Part shown: positions 7,969 to 15,306 of the stretch, piece by piece | How positions within the stretch are numbered: the first letter of the stretch is position 1 | Layout: each line of letters begins with the position of its first letter | From: Anaerotruncus sp. MC2020 | GTDB lineage: Bacteria; Bacillota; Clostridia; Oscillospirales; Ruminococcaceae | DNA: 33,158 nt | Assembly (NCBI GenBank): GCA_000701945.1 | Contig: JNKE01000023.1 | Coordinates: 14,673 to 47,830 of the forward strand | Direction: 5' to 3' | Program-made: the position numbers and the translations under genes | The notes under the pieces: model-generated | Databases searched by the model: none | What the model was told of the DNA's origin: nothing | Seen by the model: the letters and a program-made list of their open reading frames with translations, nothing else

Positions 7969-9243
7969 TTATCTTTCAAGTATCTGAGACCTGTCGGGAC
8001 CTATGCCGACCATGCTGACCTTGCAGCCTACGAGCTCCTCAAGGCGCTCGATGTACTTCTTGCAGTTAGCAGGCAGCTCGTCGAAGCTCGCGCACTTGGA
8101 GATATCCTCTGTGAAGCCGTCGAACTCCTCGTATACGGGAGTGCAGCCCTCGAGCTCCTCGAGCGTGGGCGGGAAGTTCTCTGTAACAGTGCCGTCGGGC
8201 TTCTTGTAGGCAACGCATATCTTGAGCTTGTCGAGGTTTGCGAGAGTGTCGAGCTTGTTGATAGCGAGGCTGTCGAGACCGTTGACTCTTACCGAGTGGC
8301 AGACGATAACAGCGTCGAACCAGCCTGTTCTGCGGGGACGTCCTGTGGTAGTACCGAACTCGCCGCCTACGTTTCTTATCTGCTCGCCTATCTCGTCGTC
8401 GAGCTCGGTCGGGAAGGGTCCCTTGCCGACTCTCGTTGTGTAAGCCTTGGCAACGCCGATGATATTGGTGATGACCTTCGGACCAACGCCGGTTCCTACG
8501 CATACGCCTGCGGAGAGCGGGTGAGACGAGGTAACATAGGGATATGTGCCGAAGTCGATGTCGAGGAGGGTAGCCTGAGCTCCCTCGAACATGATAGTCT
8601 TGCCTGCCTTTGCGGCGTCGAAGGTGAGGACGGAAACGTCGTCAACGTAGGGGAGGAGGCGCTTGCCGTACTCGGTGTACTCCTTGGTGACAGCGTCGAG
8701 GTCGAAAGCCTTGCCGCCGTAAACGTCGGTGATTATCTTGTTCTTGAGCTTGCCTGTGGACTGTATCTTCTCCGCGAGCACCTCGGGGTGAACGAGGTCG
8801 TATACGCGGATTCCGCAGCGCTCGTACTTATCCATATATGTAGGACCTATGCCGCGCTTGGTAGTACCGATATCCTTGCCTCCGCGGAATGCCTCGGAGA
8901 GACCGTCGAGCTCGATATGCCACGGCATAACGACGTGAGCGCGGGGGTCTACCTTGAGGTTTGCGGTGGATATGCCTCTTGCCTCGAGGCTGTCGAGCTC
9001 GCCTATGAAGTCCTTGGGGTCGAGAACTACACCTGCGCCGATAAGGCAGAGGGTGTCCTTGTAGAGAATACCCGAGGGAATGAGGTGGAGCTTGTATACC
9101 TCACCGTTATTAACTACGGTATGACCAGCGTTGTTACCGCCCTGAGAGCGTACAACAACATCGGCGCGGGAGGAGATGATGTCGATTATCTTACCCTTTC
9201 CTTCGTCTCCCCACTGTGTACCAACAACAATATTAGCAGGCAT
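7969..9243 (-). CDS. purA: Adenylosuccinate synthetase
   Basis: 424 residues with the full-length family pattern. GDEGKGK (12-18) has catalytic D13, GGNNAGHT (35-42) has catalytic H41, and GTTKRGIGP, FEGAQATLLDIDFGTYPYVTSS and TTTGRPRRTGW are all present. It condenses IMP with aspartate using GTP, the first committed step to AMP. The start MPANIVVGTQWG at 9243 is preferred because AAGAGGA precedes it and family proteins begin there; an upstream in-frame Met at 9285 would add 14 residues. It leads a probable two-gene unit with the APVLDD membrane protein. Confidence 0.97.
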   Translation of the reverse strand: MPANIVVGTQWGDEGKGKIIDIISSRADVVVRSQGGNNAGHTVVNNGEVYKLHLIPSGILYKDTLCLIGAGVVLDPKDFIGELDSLEARGISTANLKVDPRAHVVMPWHIELDGLSEAFRGGKDIGTTKRGIGPTYMDKYERCGIRVYDLVHPEVLAEKIQSTGKLKNKIITDVYGGKAFDLDAVTKEYTEYGKRLLPYVDDVSVLTFDAAKAGKTIMFEGAQATLLDIDFGTYPYVTSSHPLSAGVCVGTGVGPKVITNIIGVAKAYTTRVGKGPFPTELDDEIGEQIRNVGGEFGTTTGRPRRTGWFDAVIVCHSVRVNGLDSLAINKLDTLANLDKLKICVAYKKPDGTVTENFPPTLEELEGCTPVYEEFDGFTEDISKCASFDELPANCKKYIERLEELVGCKVSMVGIGPDRSQILER

Positions 9244-9296
9244 TGTGATTCCTCTTTTCATAATGATTATAGCGTGCATAAGCACAATTACAATTA

Positions 9297-9325
9297 ATTA
9301 TATCACAGTCAGAACAAAAATGCAA
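9297..9325 (-). promoter_or_regulatory. purA promoter (extended -10)
   Basis: Read on minus: TTGCAT, 17 bases, then TATAAT, with TG one base ahead of the -10. A second candidate closer in has TATAAT at 9266-9271 with TTGTAA 16 bases upstream. No PurR box or riboswitch was recognised. Confidence 0.75.
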
Positions 9326-9372
9326 GACCTTGGAGAAAAAAACGTGTGCAGGCGCGGCGGTGCTGACCATAC

Positions 9373-9404
9373 AAAAATACCCGCGAGCAGCCGCTCACGG
9401 GTAT
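9373..9404 (-). terminator. Terminator of the double zinc-ribbon gene
   Basis: Read on minus, a 12-base stem (ATACCCGTGAGC, one wobble) with loop GGCT followed by TTTTTG, starting nine bases after the stop at 9413. Confidence 0.85.
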
Positions 9405-9412
9405 CTCAGCTG

Positions 9413-9901
9413 TCATATGTCCAGCTTTGCGCCGCACTTGTCGCAGAACCGAGCCGCATCTACGAGCTCCGCACCGCACTTTTTGCACACCGTTACCTTT
9501 TCAGCCTCGACGTGCTCGACCTTTTTCTCGGGACGTACTATCTTTGTGCCGCACTTGTCGCAGAAGCGCGCGTCCTTGGTGACGAGCTCCCCGCACTGCG
9601 GACACGGCGTCTTGTCCTCGAGGTCGTTCAGCAGCTCGTTGAGGTGCGCTATCTCGCGCTCCTTCTCCCTGATGTTGTCGAACTGGGTCTTGAACTGCTG
9701 CGAATCGGGCTGCTCGGCGAATATCTTCTTGCCGACGCCGATGTAGATGTTGTTCATCTCGTTTGTGAGGCGGGTCACTTCCTTTTTCAGGCGTGACTTC
9801 TCCGTCATCTTCTTATATCCGTCCGAACCTGTCTTGATGCCCTTATCTACGGTATCACCGACCTTTTCGGCTATTTCCTGCACCTTGTCAACAAAGCCCA
9901 T
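9413..9901 (-). CDS. Double zinc-ribbon protein with coiled-coil N-terminus
   Basis: 162 residues. The first 95 are charged and helix-prone, likely coiled coil, with no membrane segment. Two near-duplicate zinc ribbons follow: Cys 100, 103, 114, 117 and Cys 139, 142, 153, 156, each with the pattern CxxCG...RFCDKCG. Such ribbons bind structural zinc; the partner or nucleic acid target is unknown. An AGGAGG site lies eight bases before the ATG at 9901. The gene has its own promoter and terminator, so it is a monocistronic unit downstream of pdp. Confidence 0.88.
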   Translation of the reverse strand: MGFVDKVQEIAEKVGDTVDKGIKTGSDGYKKMTEKSRLKKEVTRLTNEMNNIYIGVGKKIFAEQPDSQQFKTQFDNIREKEREIAHLNELLNDLEDKTPCPQCGELVTKDARFCDKCGTKIVRPEKKVEHVEAEKVTVCKKCGAELVDAARFCDKCGAKLDI

Positions 9902-9930
9902 TGGTCATACCTCCTTTTCTCGGTAAGTAT

Positions 9931-9959
9931 ATTTTACCATTTTGCTGCCGCGCCGTCAA
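9931..9959 (-). promoter_or_regulatory. Promoter of the zinc-ribbon gene, overlapping the pdp stop codon
   Basis: Read on minus: TTGACG, 17 bases, TAAAAT. The -35 hexamer contains the TGA stop of pdp (9956-9958). Confidence 0.75.
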
Positions 9960-11236
9960 GTCAGCGTATTTGCGGTGAGGTCGCGGAAGGTTATGGCGTT
10001 GTATGCGCGCACGGCTGCCTCCGAGAAGTCGCTGCAAACCGTGGAATACAGCGTCATGAGCGGTGCGTCCATTGATATCTTGTCGCCGACCTCGAAGTCG
10101 AGCACTATGCCTGCGGTCGGGTCTATCGCGTCGTCCTTCTTTATCCTGCCCGCACCGAGCAGCAGCGAAGCCATGCCTATCTCCTCGGCATTGACCGCGA
10201 CTATCTCGACATCGCGGCTCGCACGTATCTCATGCTTGAAGCGCGGCTGCGGCAGGAGCGATACGTCGTCGCAGATGCGCGCGTCTCCGCCCTGCATAGC
10301 GATAGTCTCCTTGAGGACTGCGAGCGCGCGTCCCGAGGAGATAGCTTCCTCAGCCATGCGCTGACACTCGCCGAATGTGCCCTTGCCTGCGAGCTCGAGA
10401 AGGTTTGCGGTCAGCTCGACGCATACATCGTAAAGCCTGCCCCTTACCTTGCCCTGAAGCAGCTCGATAGCCTCCTTCACCTCGAGAGCGTTGCCTATGC
10501 AGCTGCCGAGCGGGCTGTCCATATCAGTGACTATCGCGCGGCACTTCTTGCCTGCGGCATCGCCGACGCGCTCCATGAGGTCAGCCAGCTTGCGCGCCTC
10601 GAGATTGGTCTTCATGAAGGCGCCCGAGCCGCATTTTACGTCGAGGAGCAGTATGTCGGTATTGAGGGCGAGCTTCTTGCTCATAATGCTCGCACATATC
10701 AGCGGTATGCTGTCGACCGTGCCCGTCGCATTGCGGAGGGCGTATATCTTCTTGTCAGCGGGGCAGAGAGTATCGCTCTGCGAGATGATAGAGAAGCCCG
10801 TTTTATTGATTATGCCCGCGAATTCCTCGAAGGGAAGCTCCGTGCGGAAGCCGCTTATGCTCTCGAGCTTGTCGATGGTGCCGCCCGTGTGACCGAGTCC
10901 CTTGCCTGACATCTTCGGCACGTGTATACCGCAGGCAGCCGCCGTCGGAGCGATGATGAAGCTGGTCTTGTCGCCGACTCCGCCCGTGCTGTGCTTATCG
11001 GCAGTGATGCCGTTGATACAGCTCATATCGAGGATATCGCCGCTGTCGCGCATAGCCTTGGTCAGCGCGAAGGTCTCGCGGTCATTGAGTCCGTTAAGGC
11101 AGACCGCCATGAGCCACGCCGACATCTGATAGTCGGGGATATCGCCGTTCGTATAGCCGTTCACAACGTATTCTATCTCCTCGTCGGAGAGGGGGACAGC
11201 GCGTTTGGTCTTGTTGATGATATCGATTATGTTCAA
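9956..11236 (-). CDS. pdp: Pyrimidine-nucleoside (thymidine) phosphorylase
   Basis: 426 residues. KHSTGGVGDK (81-90) forms the phosphate loop; SGKGLGHTGGTIDKLE (110-125) matches the thymidine/pyrimidine phosphorylase signature. R168, S177 and K187/K188 lie in YALRNATGTVDSIPL...SKKL, as in the DeoA active site. It splits uridine and thymidine with phosphate for salvage. The start is TTG (MNIIDI), with GGAGGTG seven bases upstream; no ATG or GTG fits better. DeoA and Pdp cannot be separated with certainty by eye; the Gram-positive context favours Pdp. Confidence 0.93.
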   Translation of the reverse strand: MNIIDIINKTKRAVPLSDEEIEYVVNGYTNGDIPDYQMSAWLMAVCLNGLNDRETFALTKAMRDSGDILDMSCINGITADKHSTGGVGDKTSFIIAPTAAACGIHVPKMSGKGLGHTGGTIDKLESISGFRTELPFEEFAGIINKTGFSIISQSDTLCPADKKIYALRNATGTVDSIPLICASIMSKKLALNTDILLLDVKCGSGAFMKTNLEARKLADLMERVGDAAGKKCRAIVTDMDSPLGSCIGNALEVKEAIELLQGKVRGRLYDVCVELTANLLELAGKGTFGECQRMAEEAISSGRALAVLKETIAMQGGDARICDDVSLLPQPRFKHEIRASRDVEIVAVNAEEIGMASLLLGAGRIKKDDAIDPTAGIVLDFEVGDKISMDAPLMTLYSTVCSDFSEAAVRAYNAITFRDLTANTLT

Positions 11237-11301
11237 AATTTTTCACCTCCGTAGTTGTTGCATTGCAGAGCGGCACGTTCCGCCGTCTGCTTTACATTTA
11301 T

Positions 11302-11330
11302 ATTTTAGCACATCTTTTCAAAAAAATCAA
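11302..11330 (-). promoter_or_regulatory. pdp promoter
   Basis: Read on minus: TTGATT, 17 bases, TAAAAT; about 65 bases before the TTG start. Confidence 0.75.
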
Positions 11331-11428
11331 CCGTTTGGGGAAAATATTTGTAACGAAACTGTGCCATTTTTATTCTGAACGAACTGCAACAGAGCTTGAC
11401 ACGAGTCTGCTCCTACAGAAATACCGAA

Positions 11429-11504
11429 TGTAGGGGGCGATGCCTGCATAGTTCCGAGCGGCGGTGTCCACATTAGCGGGCTGATGTGGGCATCAGCCCC
11501 TACA
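11429..11504. repeat. Palindromic MITE-like repeat, copy 1
   Basis: 76 bases starting TGTAGGGGGCGATGCC and ending GGCATCAGCCCCTACA, so the ends are imperfect inverted repeats. It lies between pdp and bofA. It shares the TGTAGGGGC...GCCCCTACA ends with the element at 17115-17184. No open frame inside. The remaining 11331-11428 holds nothing recognisable. Confidence 0.8.
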
Positions 11505-11520
11505 TCATTTGTCGCCCCTG

Positions 11521-11775
11521 TCATATGTATTTGCAAACTATCATCGCCGCTACGAACGGCGCTCCGAGGACTGTGCTGCCGCAGACGTTGAACGCGTTCA
11601 GCGGGAGATAAGCTCCGAAACTGCCGCCGAAGAGGTTGACGAGGAGCAGCGCCGTGAGTCCCGATACGCTCCCGAACAGAGCCGACAGCAGCTTGTGCTT
11701 CCTCCGCGCGTAGTAGACTGTCATCGCCGCGAGTGCTGCTCCGCACGCGATGAAGAATATCATGCCCGTATCCAT
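11521..11775 (-). CDS. bofA: BofA-family protein (pro-sigma-K processing inhibitor)
   Basis: 84 residues, the usual family length. The C-terminal part LLLVNLFGGSFGAYLPLN...LGAPFVAAMIVCKYI matches BofA, whose C-terminal motif is VNMFGGSLGxxxPIN then a hydrophobic tail. There are about two to three membrane segments. In Bacillus, BofA holds the SpoIVFB protease inactive in the forespore outer membrane until engulfment is complete. The start at 11775 has only a weak GGTGAT site. It is last of a four-gene minus-strand cluster of small proteins. Whether this organism uses the sigma-K checkpoint cannot be told from here. Confidence 0.82.
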   Translation of the reverse strand: MDTGMIFFIACGAALAAMTVYYARRKHKLLSALFGSVSGLTALLLVNLFGGSFGAYLPLNAFNVCGSTVLGAPFVAAMIVCKYI

Positions 11776-11790
11776 TGTATCACCACCGTT

Positions 11791-12066
11791 CTACAGCAAT
11801 ATATAGCCGAGCGCGATGACAAGCCTGATGTCGCCGCCCTCCTTCAGCAGCAGGAACAGCAGCGCCGCTATGAGCAGGGTGTCGCTGTCTATGCCGTCAG
11901 GGAGCAGCCCGCCGAGGAGGTCGCGCCGCCGTGGACTGCCATGCGGCTGCGGAGGCTTATCCGCCTTCTGCTCTGTTTCGGGCGGAGGCAGGGGTGGTAT
12001 ATCCGCATTCCGCCTGTTATTCGGCTCCCACGAGCCGCGAGCCGCTCCGCTCCCGTATACGGACAT
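11791..12066 (-). CDS. Small proline-rich protein with hydrophobic C-terminus
   Basis: 91 residues. The N-terminal 45 are polar, Pro/Arg-rich and low complexity; the C-terminal 32 (from DSDTLLIAALLFLLL) are strongly hydrophobic with a charged KEGGD break, suggesting a helical hairpin in the membrane. GGAGGTG lies seven bases before the ATG. It sits between an unknown gene and bofA, in the same direction. Family not recognised with certainty. Confidence 0.7.
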   Translation of the reverse strand: MSVYGSGAARGSWEPNNRRNADIPPLPPPETEQKADKPPQPHGSPRRRDLLGGLLPDGIDSDTLLIAALLFLLLKEGGDIRLVIALGYILL

Positions 12067-12083
12067 ACCAACACACCTCCTGC

Positions 12084-12461
12084 CTATACGATATTATTCA
12101 GCAAGCCGCTCTCCTTCGCCATATTCCACACCGCGATGAGCTTGAGCAGCTTGACCGCCTTATCCACGCGCTTCTGCTTCTCCTCGCCGAGGTGTGGCTT
12201 CAGCGCAAGGAGCAGGTCGGCGTTCTTGTCGTTCTGCGTGAAGGCTCCCGCGAGGCTCGTCAGCTTGAGTATCGTTTCGATATCGGGCATCCCGCCGCTG
12301 TCGGAGCTCCCGCCGTCATCTCCGTCGGAGGCGGGCTCGTCTGCGGCACTGTCGGAGCCGTCATTGACCTCCGACATGAACATCTTCGCGAGCTCCGAGA
12401 GCTGCTGCACGCTCTCCTCGTCCGACAGCAAGCCCGATACCTTATCCATTACATCGTCCAT
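12084..12461 (-). CDS. Small acidic conserved protein, unknown
   Basis: 125 residues: a helical N-terminus (MDDVMDKVSGLLSDEESVQQL), an acidic Ser/Asp/Gly linker (34-58), and a basic-hydrophobic C-terminal helical part (LLLALKPHLGEEKQKRVDKAVKLLKLIAVW). The start overlaps the stop of the upstream gene by one base (TAATG), so it is probably translationally coupled. No known domain identified; no membrane segment is clear. Confidence 0.72.
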   Translation of the reverse strand: MDDVMDKVSGLLSDEESVQQLSELAKMFMSEVNDGSDSAADEPASDGDDGGSSDSGGMPDIETILKLTSLAGAFTQNDKNADLLLALKPHLGEEKQKRVDKAVKLLKLIAVWNMAKESGLLNNIV

Positions 12462-12727
12462 TATTTCCCGCCCGACAGCTTCTTATACAGCGCCTTTGCC
12501 TGCGGAGTGCTCATCATTTTTTCCACAAGCTGCGGGTTGTTGACTGCCTGCCTGAACTTCGCCGCGTCGCTGCCGCTCATCGCCGAGAGCGCGCTGTCGA
12601 ACTTGCCTGCCTCGAGCTCGCTGCGGAGCGTATCCGCGGGCACTCCTATCTTCTTGCTCACGACGTTCAGCAGTCCGCTGAGCTTGTCGGGGTCTATCTT
12701 GCCGCTGTTTTTGCTGCTGTTGTTCAT
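12461..12727 (-). CDS. Small helical protein, unknown, first of the bofA cluster
   Basis: 88 residues (MNNSSKNSGKIDPDKLSGLL...). GGAGG is six bases before the ATG at 12727. The frame stays open far upstream, opposite the phosphodiesterase gene, but that part is antisense and lacks a ribosome site. Mostly helical, rich in Ser/Lys, with NPQLVEKMMSTPQAKALYKKL near the end. It overlaps the next gene by one base. No known family recognised. Confidence 0.72.
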   Translation of the reverse strand: MNNSSKNSGKIDPDKLSGLLNVVSKKIGVPADTLRSELEAGKFDSALSAMSGSDAAKFRQAVNNPQLVEKMMSTPQAKALYKKLSGGK

Positions 12728-12756
12728 ATGTGCCTCCTGACTGCCCGAAAACGGGC

Positions 12757-12785
12757 TTGCAATTATGTGTGAAAAGCGGTATAAT
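12757..12785 (+). promoter_or_regulatory. Promoter of the YfcE-like gene
   Basis: TTGCAA at 12757-12762, 17-base spacer, TATAAT at 12780-12785. It lies in the short divergent gap; the minus-strand promoter for the bofA cluster was not identified. Confidence 0.82.
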
Positions 12786-12817
12786 GTAAGTGTATAAAAC
12801 GTCCTTGGAGGTGCGCT

Positions 12818-13303
12818 ATGCGTATCATCGCTATCTCTGACACACACGGCGACTACCGCGCCCTTTCGTCCGTCTTTATCCGCAATGCGGACGCGGACTG
12901 GTTCATACACCTCGGCGACGGCGAGCGCGAACTCGACCGCTTCATTATCGAGCACCCCGAATTCACCGAGAAGGTGCTCCATGCGAGCGGAAACTGCGAC
13001 TTCGGCAGCCTCAGCCCCTCGTATGTGGTGCTCCCGCTCCCGCACGGACACAAGCTGTTCGCGACTCACGGTCACGTTTTCGGAGTCAAGGGCAGGCTCG
13101 AGAGGCTGAAAAGGAATGCCGCGGATATGGGCTGCGATATCGTGCTCTACGGGCATACTCACGTCCGCATGAATACATACGAGGAAGGGCTGTATGTCAT
13201 GAACCCCGGCAGCGCTTCGTGTCCGCACGACGGGACAAAGCCCTCGTTCGGCACCGTTGACGTATCCGAGGCGGGAGTTCTGCTCAACATCGCTGATGTA
13301 TGA
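12818..13303 (+). CDS. YfcE/MJ0936-type metallophosphoesterase
   Basis: 161 residues with the calcineurin-like metal motifs in order: D8-x-H10, GDGE with D34, GNCD with N59, THGH with H84, and GHTH with H113/H115. These hold two divalent metals; relatives hydrolyse phosphodiesters in vitro, and the physiological substrate is unknown. GGAGGTG precedes the ATG by four bases. It is divergent from the bofA cluster and probably monocistronic. Confidence 0.9.
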   Translation: MRIIAISDTHGDYRALSSVFIRNADADWFIHLGDGERELDRFIIEHPEFTEKVLHASGNCDFGSLSPSYVVLPLPHGHKLFATHGHVFGVKGRLERLKRNAADMGCDIVLYGHTHVRMNTYEEGLYVMNPGSASCPHDGTKPSFGTVDVSEAGVLLNIADV

Positions 13304-13419
13304 TATGCAGCGGCACGGCTGAGCGTTACTGCTCATGCAACATTATATGAAGTTTCATCGTGAAATAGACACTGCTTCGGGACGCTGACGTCCGCGGACA
13401 GTGCGCGGAGGTGAGGGCT

Positions 13420-13992
13420 GTGGATACAAGCGCGCTTGCGAGAAACCGCACTGCGCTGAAAAAATGCGCAAAGGTCTACAATATCGTTACGGCGGTGTAT
13501 GTGATATCCTGCGTCGCTTATATCGCTGCGGAGCTGTATATGATACTGCTGCCCTTCGATACAGACCCATTCTATCTCCTCATGAACGGTCCCGTATTCA
13601 AGGGGGCAGTTCTTGCAGCGGGTTTCCTCGGCGCATACAAAAAAAGCACCCTCTTCGCGGGGCTGGCTCCGATGATAATGCTCATAAACCTGATTCGCTA
13701 CTGGAACGCCGATAACTTCTTCGACCTCTTTTTCGGCGTGGTGATGCCGATGAAGATAGACCTCGTCTATACCATAGTCATGATAGTGCTCGGGGTGGCG
13801 ACGATGCTCGCAAATGCGAAGTATCACTATCTCGAGGAGCAGGAGGGCTTCCCGCAGTTCAGCGAGCTCTTCGAGGAACAAAAAAAGCGCGGACCCGTTA
13901 ACGCGATGTCCTATGATGAGCGCGCCGAGCAGCTCAGAAGGGCGGCTCGTCCCGAATCGGCGCGTCAGACCATGGACGAGCTGGATATGTGA
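13420..13992 (+). CDS. Four-helix integral membrane protein, unknown
   Basis: 190 residues from a GTG start. The GTG at 13420 is chosen because GGAGGTG at 13406-13412 is seven bases upstream; the in-frame GTG at 13411 lies inside that site. Four hydrophobic segments (about 20-43, 58-75, 78-95, 115-133) precede a charged cytoplasmic tail of about 55 residues ending in RQTMDELDM. No family recognised. The 13304-13405 gap before it shows no clear promoter, so readthrough from the phosphodiesterase gene is possible. Confidence 0.8.
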   Translation: MDTSALARNRTALKKCAKVYNIVTAVYVISCVAYIAAELYMILLPFDTDPFYLLMNGPVFKGAVLAAGFLGAYKKSTLFAGLAPMIMLINLIRYWNADNFFDLFFGVVMPMKIDLVYTIVMIVLGVATMLANAKYHYLEEQEGFPQFSELFEEQKKRGPVNAMSYDERAEQLRRAARPESARQTMDELDM

Positions 13993-14033
13993 AAAAAGCC
14001 ATAAAGAAGCTCTTCCTTCTTTATGGCTTTTTT
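13992..14033. terminator. Strong bidirectional terminator
   Basis: A perfect 18-base stem, starting at the last base of the stop codon, has loop CTCTTC and ends in six Ts on both strands (AAAAAAGCC...GGCTTTTTT). Confidence 0.92.
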
Positions 14034-14100
14034 AGTGAATAGTGAAGAATGAATAATGAATAGTGAATAGTTGTGGTGTCCGCTTACGCGGACGTTTTTT
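14031..14100 (+). terminator. AGTGAAT/ATGAAT short repeats and a second terminator hairpin
   Basis: Bases 14035-14070 are short repeats of GTGAATA/ATGAATA. They are followed by GTCCGC-TTAC-GCGGAC (14078-14093) and G plus six Ts. It may be a remnant of a small repeat element or a back-up terminator. Confidence 0.6.
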
Positions 14101-14127
14101 AAATATCGCTGACAGTCGATACCATAA

Positions 14128-15081
14128 TTATTCACTTTTCCATTCGCGCGCCTTTGTCAGTATATCGCTGATAAAGGCGCTTTTCATGTTTGTATAGCCC
14201 GTCCTGTCGGAGGCGTACTGCTCCGCGAGAGACAGCTTCAGCTCGGAGTAGGCGCGCGCGTCGCCGCTGTGGGAGTTGAGGTAATCCCGCATATTTACGT
14301 AGTTTTCCCACGCCTCGGAGCCGTACAGCACGACGTGGATATGGTGCGTCCTGTAGTCGAAGCCGCCGCAGACGTAGAGGTACTGCTCAGGGACGTCCTG
14401 TCCGCGGAAGGCGAATCCATGCTCCGCGAGCAGTTCGTTCATCGCGAGGATATCGCCGAGGTCATGCATTCCCACTGCGATGTCGATTATCGGCTTTGCG
14501 GAGATGTCCCTGACAGCGGTGCTGCCGACGTGCTGTATGTCGACCGCCGCGCCTTTCAGCAGCTCCCGCAGCGTGGAAATGGTCTGCTCTGCGGCAGTCT
14601 CCCACGCGGTATTATGCGGCAGGACTGCCACCTTCCCGCGGCATAGACCGAGCTCCAGCGGCTGACCAAACGCGTTTGCGAGCGCCCAGTCCTGCATGGC
14701 GAGGAACATCTTCCCCCTGATATCGGCGTACCTGACCCACATAAACTCGTGGTCGCTCTCCGTCGGAGCTGATACCCGCGCGATGAGCTCTCCGCGGTAA
14801 TAAGTCTGTATCGGGTGAAAAAAGCCGAATTTCTCATGATAGCAGTAGGTCTCGGCGGTGCATACCGTGTCCCCGACGGAGACCGTATAGCCCGCCTCCT
14901 CAAGGCACTCGCGCGCTATGCAGTCGGTATGGGACTCGCCGCTCTCTATGCCTCCGCCAAGCAGGAACCAGCCCTTCGGAGTCCGCACCACGCCGACCGT
15001 ATCTCCGCGGACGGGAATGATATAAGCGCCCTCCCTGTCGAAATATCGGGCGTTTTCCTTAACGCCAAAGACCTTGTGCAT
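14128..15081 (-). CDS. Nudix hydrolase fused to a GrpB/UPF0157 domain
   Basis: 317 residues. The N-terminal Nudix domain (about 1-145) has a complete Nudix box at 43-65 (GGIESGE...REcLEEAGY), with R57, E58, E61 and E62 for metal-dependent pyrophosphate hydrolysis. The C-terminal half (about 150-317) matches the GrpB family, a nucleotidyltransferase-like fold: HVGSTAV (184-190), KPIIDI (196-201) and HIHVVLYGS (247-255). The substrate of GrpB domains is not established. The start at 15081 has AGGAG seven bases upstream; an in-frame Met at 15099 lacks one. Inference: one domain may act on the nucleotide or coenzyme product of the other. No terminator is seen downstream except the plus-oriented one. 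Confidence 0.88.
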   Translation of the reverse strand: MHKVFGVKENARYFDREGAYIIPVRGDTVGVVRTPKGWFLLGGGIESGESHTDCIARECLEEAGYTVSVGDTVCTAETYCYHEKFGFFHPIQTYYRGELIARVSAPTESDHEFMWVRYADIRGKMFLAMQDWALANAFGQPLELGLCRGKVAVLPHNTAWETAAEQTISTLRELLKGAAVDIQHVGSTAVRDISAKPIIDIAVGMHDLGDILAMNELLAEHGFAFRGQDVPEQYLYVCGGFDYRTHHIHVVLYGSEAWENYVNMRDYLNSHSGDARAYSELKLSLAEQYASDRTGYTNMKSAFISDILTKAREWKSE

Positions 15082-15235
15082 ACTACCACTCCTATTCAAC
15101 TTTGATTATACATCAGCGGCGGGAAGTTGTCAATCAACGCCACAAAATACACATGGAAAAAAATCTTGCGCGGGGAGCCCCCGCAGGCGGTTTCGCGGCA
15201 AAAATAAAAAAATCGGAAATTTGTCCTCGCGCGGC

Positions 15236-15264
15236 TTGCTATTTCTGAAATAATATGCTATAAT
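15236..15264 (+). promoter_or_regulatory. lepA promoter
   Basis: TTGCTA at 15236-15241, 17 bases, TATAAT at 15259-15264. The stretch 15082-15235 between the divergent genes holds only a small GCGGGG/CCCCGC hairpin near 15170. Confidence 0.85.
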
Positions 15265-15306
15265 TATGCTGTATAAATATGCGAATACGCGAAGAGAGGT
15301 ATCATT

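Noticed and set aside
7948..9297. 449-codon plus-strand frame across purA
   Set aside because: It is antisense to a full-length purA with intact active-site motifs; the protein reads as low-complexity Leu/Val/Glu/Ala, a by-product of GC-biased codons.
9956..11236. Anthranilate phosphoribosyltransferase (TrpD) as alternative for the phosphorylase
   Set aside because: The shared fold was considered, but the GKGLGHTGGTIDKLE signature and the SKKL active-site Lys are those of pyrimidine phosphorylases.
11509..12740. Long plus-strand frames across the bofA cluster (344 and 269 codons)
   Set aside because: They are antisense to four small genes that have their own ribosome sites and coupled starts; the frames read as low-complexity Arg/Ser/Leu.
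12728..13336. N-terminal extension of the 88-residue gene to 291 residues
   Set aside because: The extra part is antisense to the phosphodiesterase gene and has no ribosome site, while GGAGG precedes the ATG at 12727.
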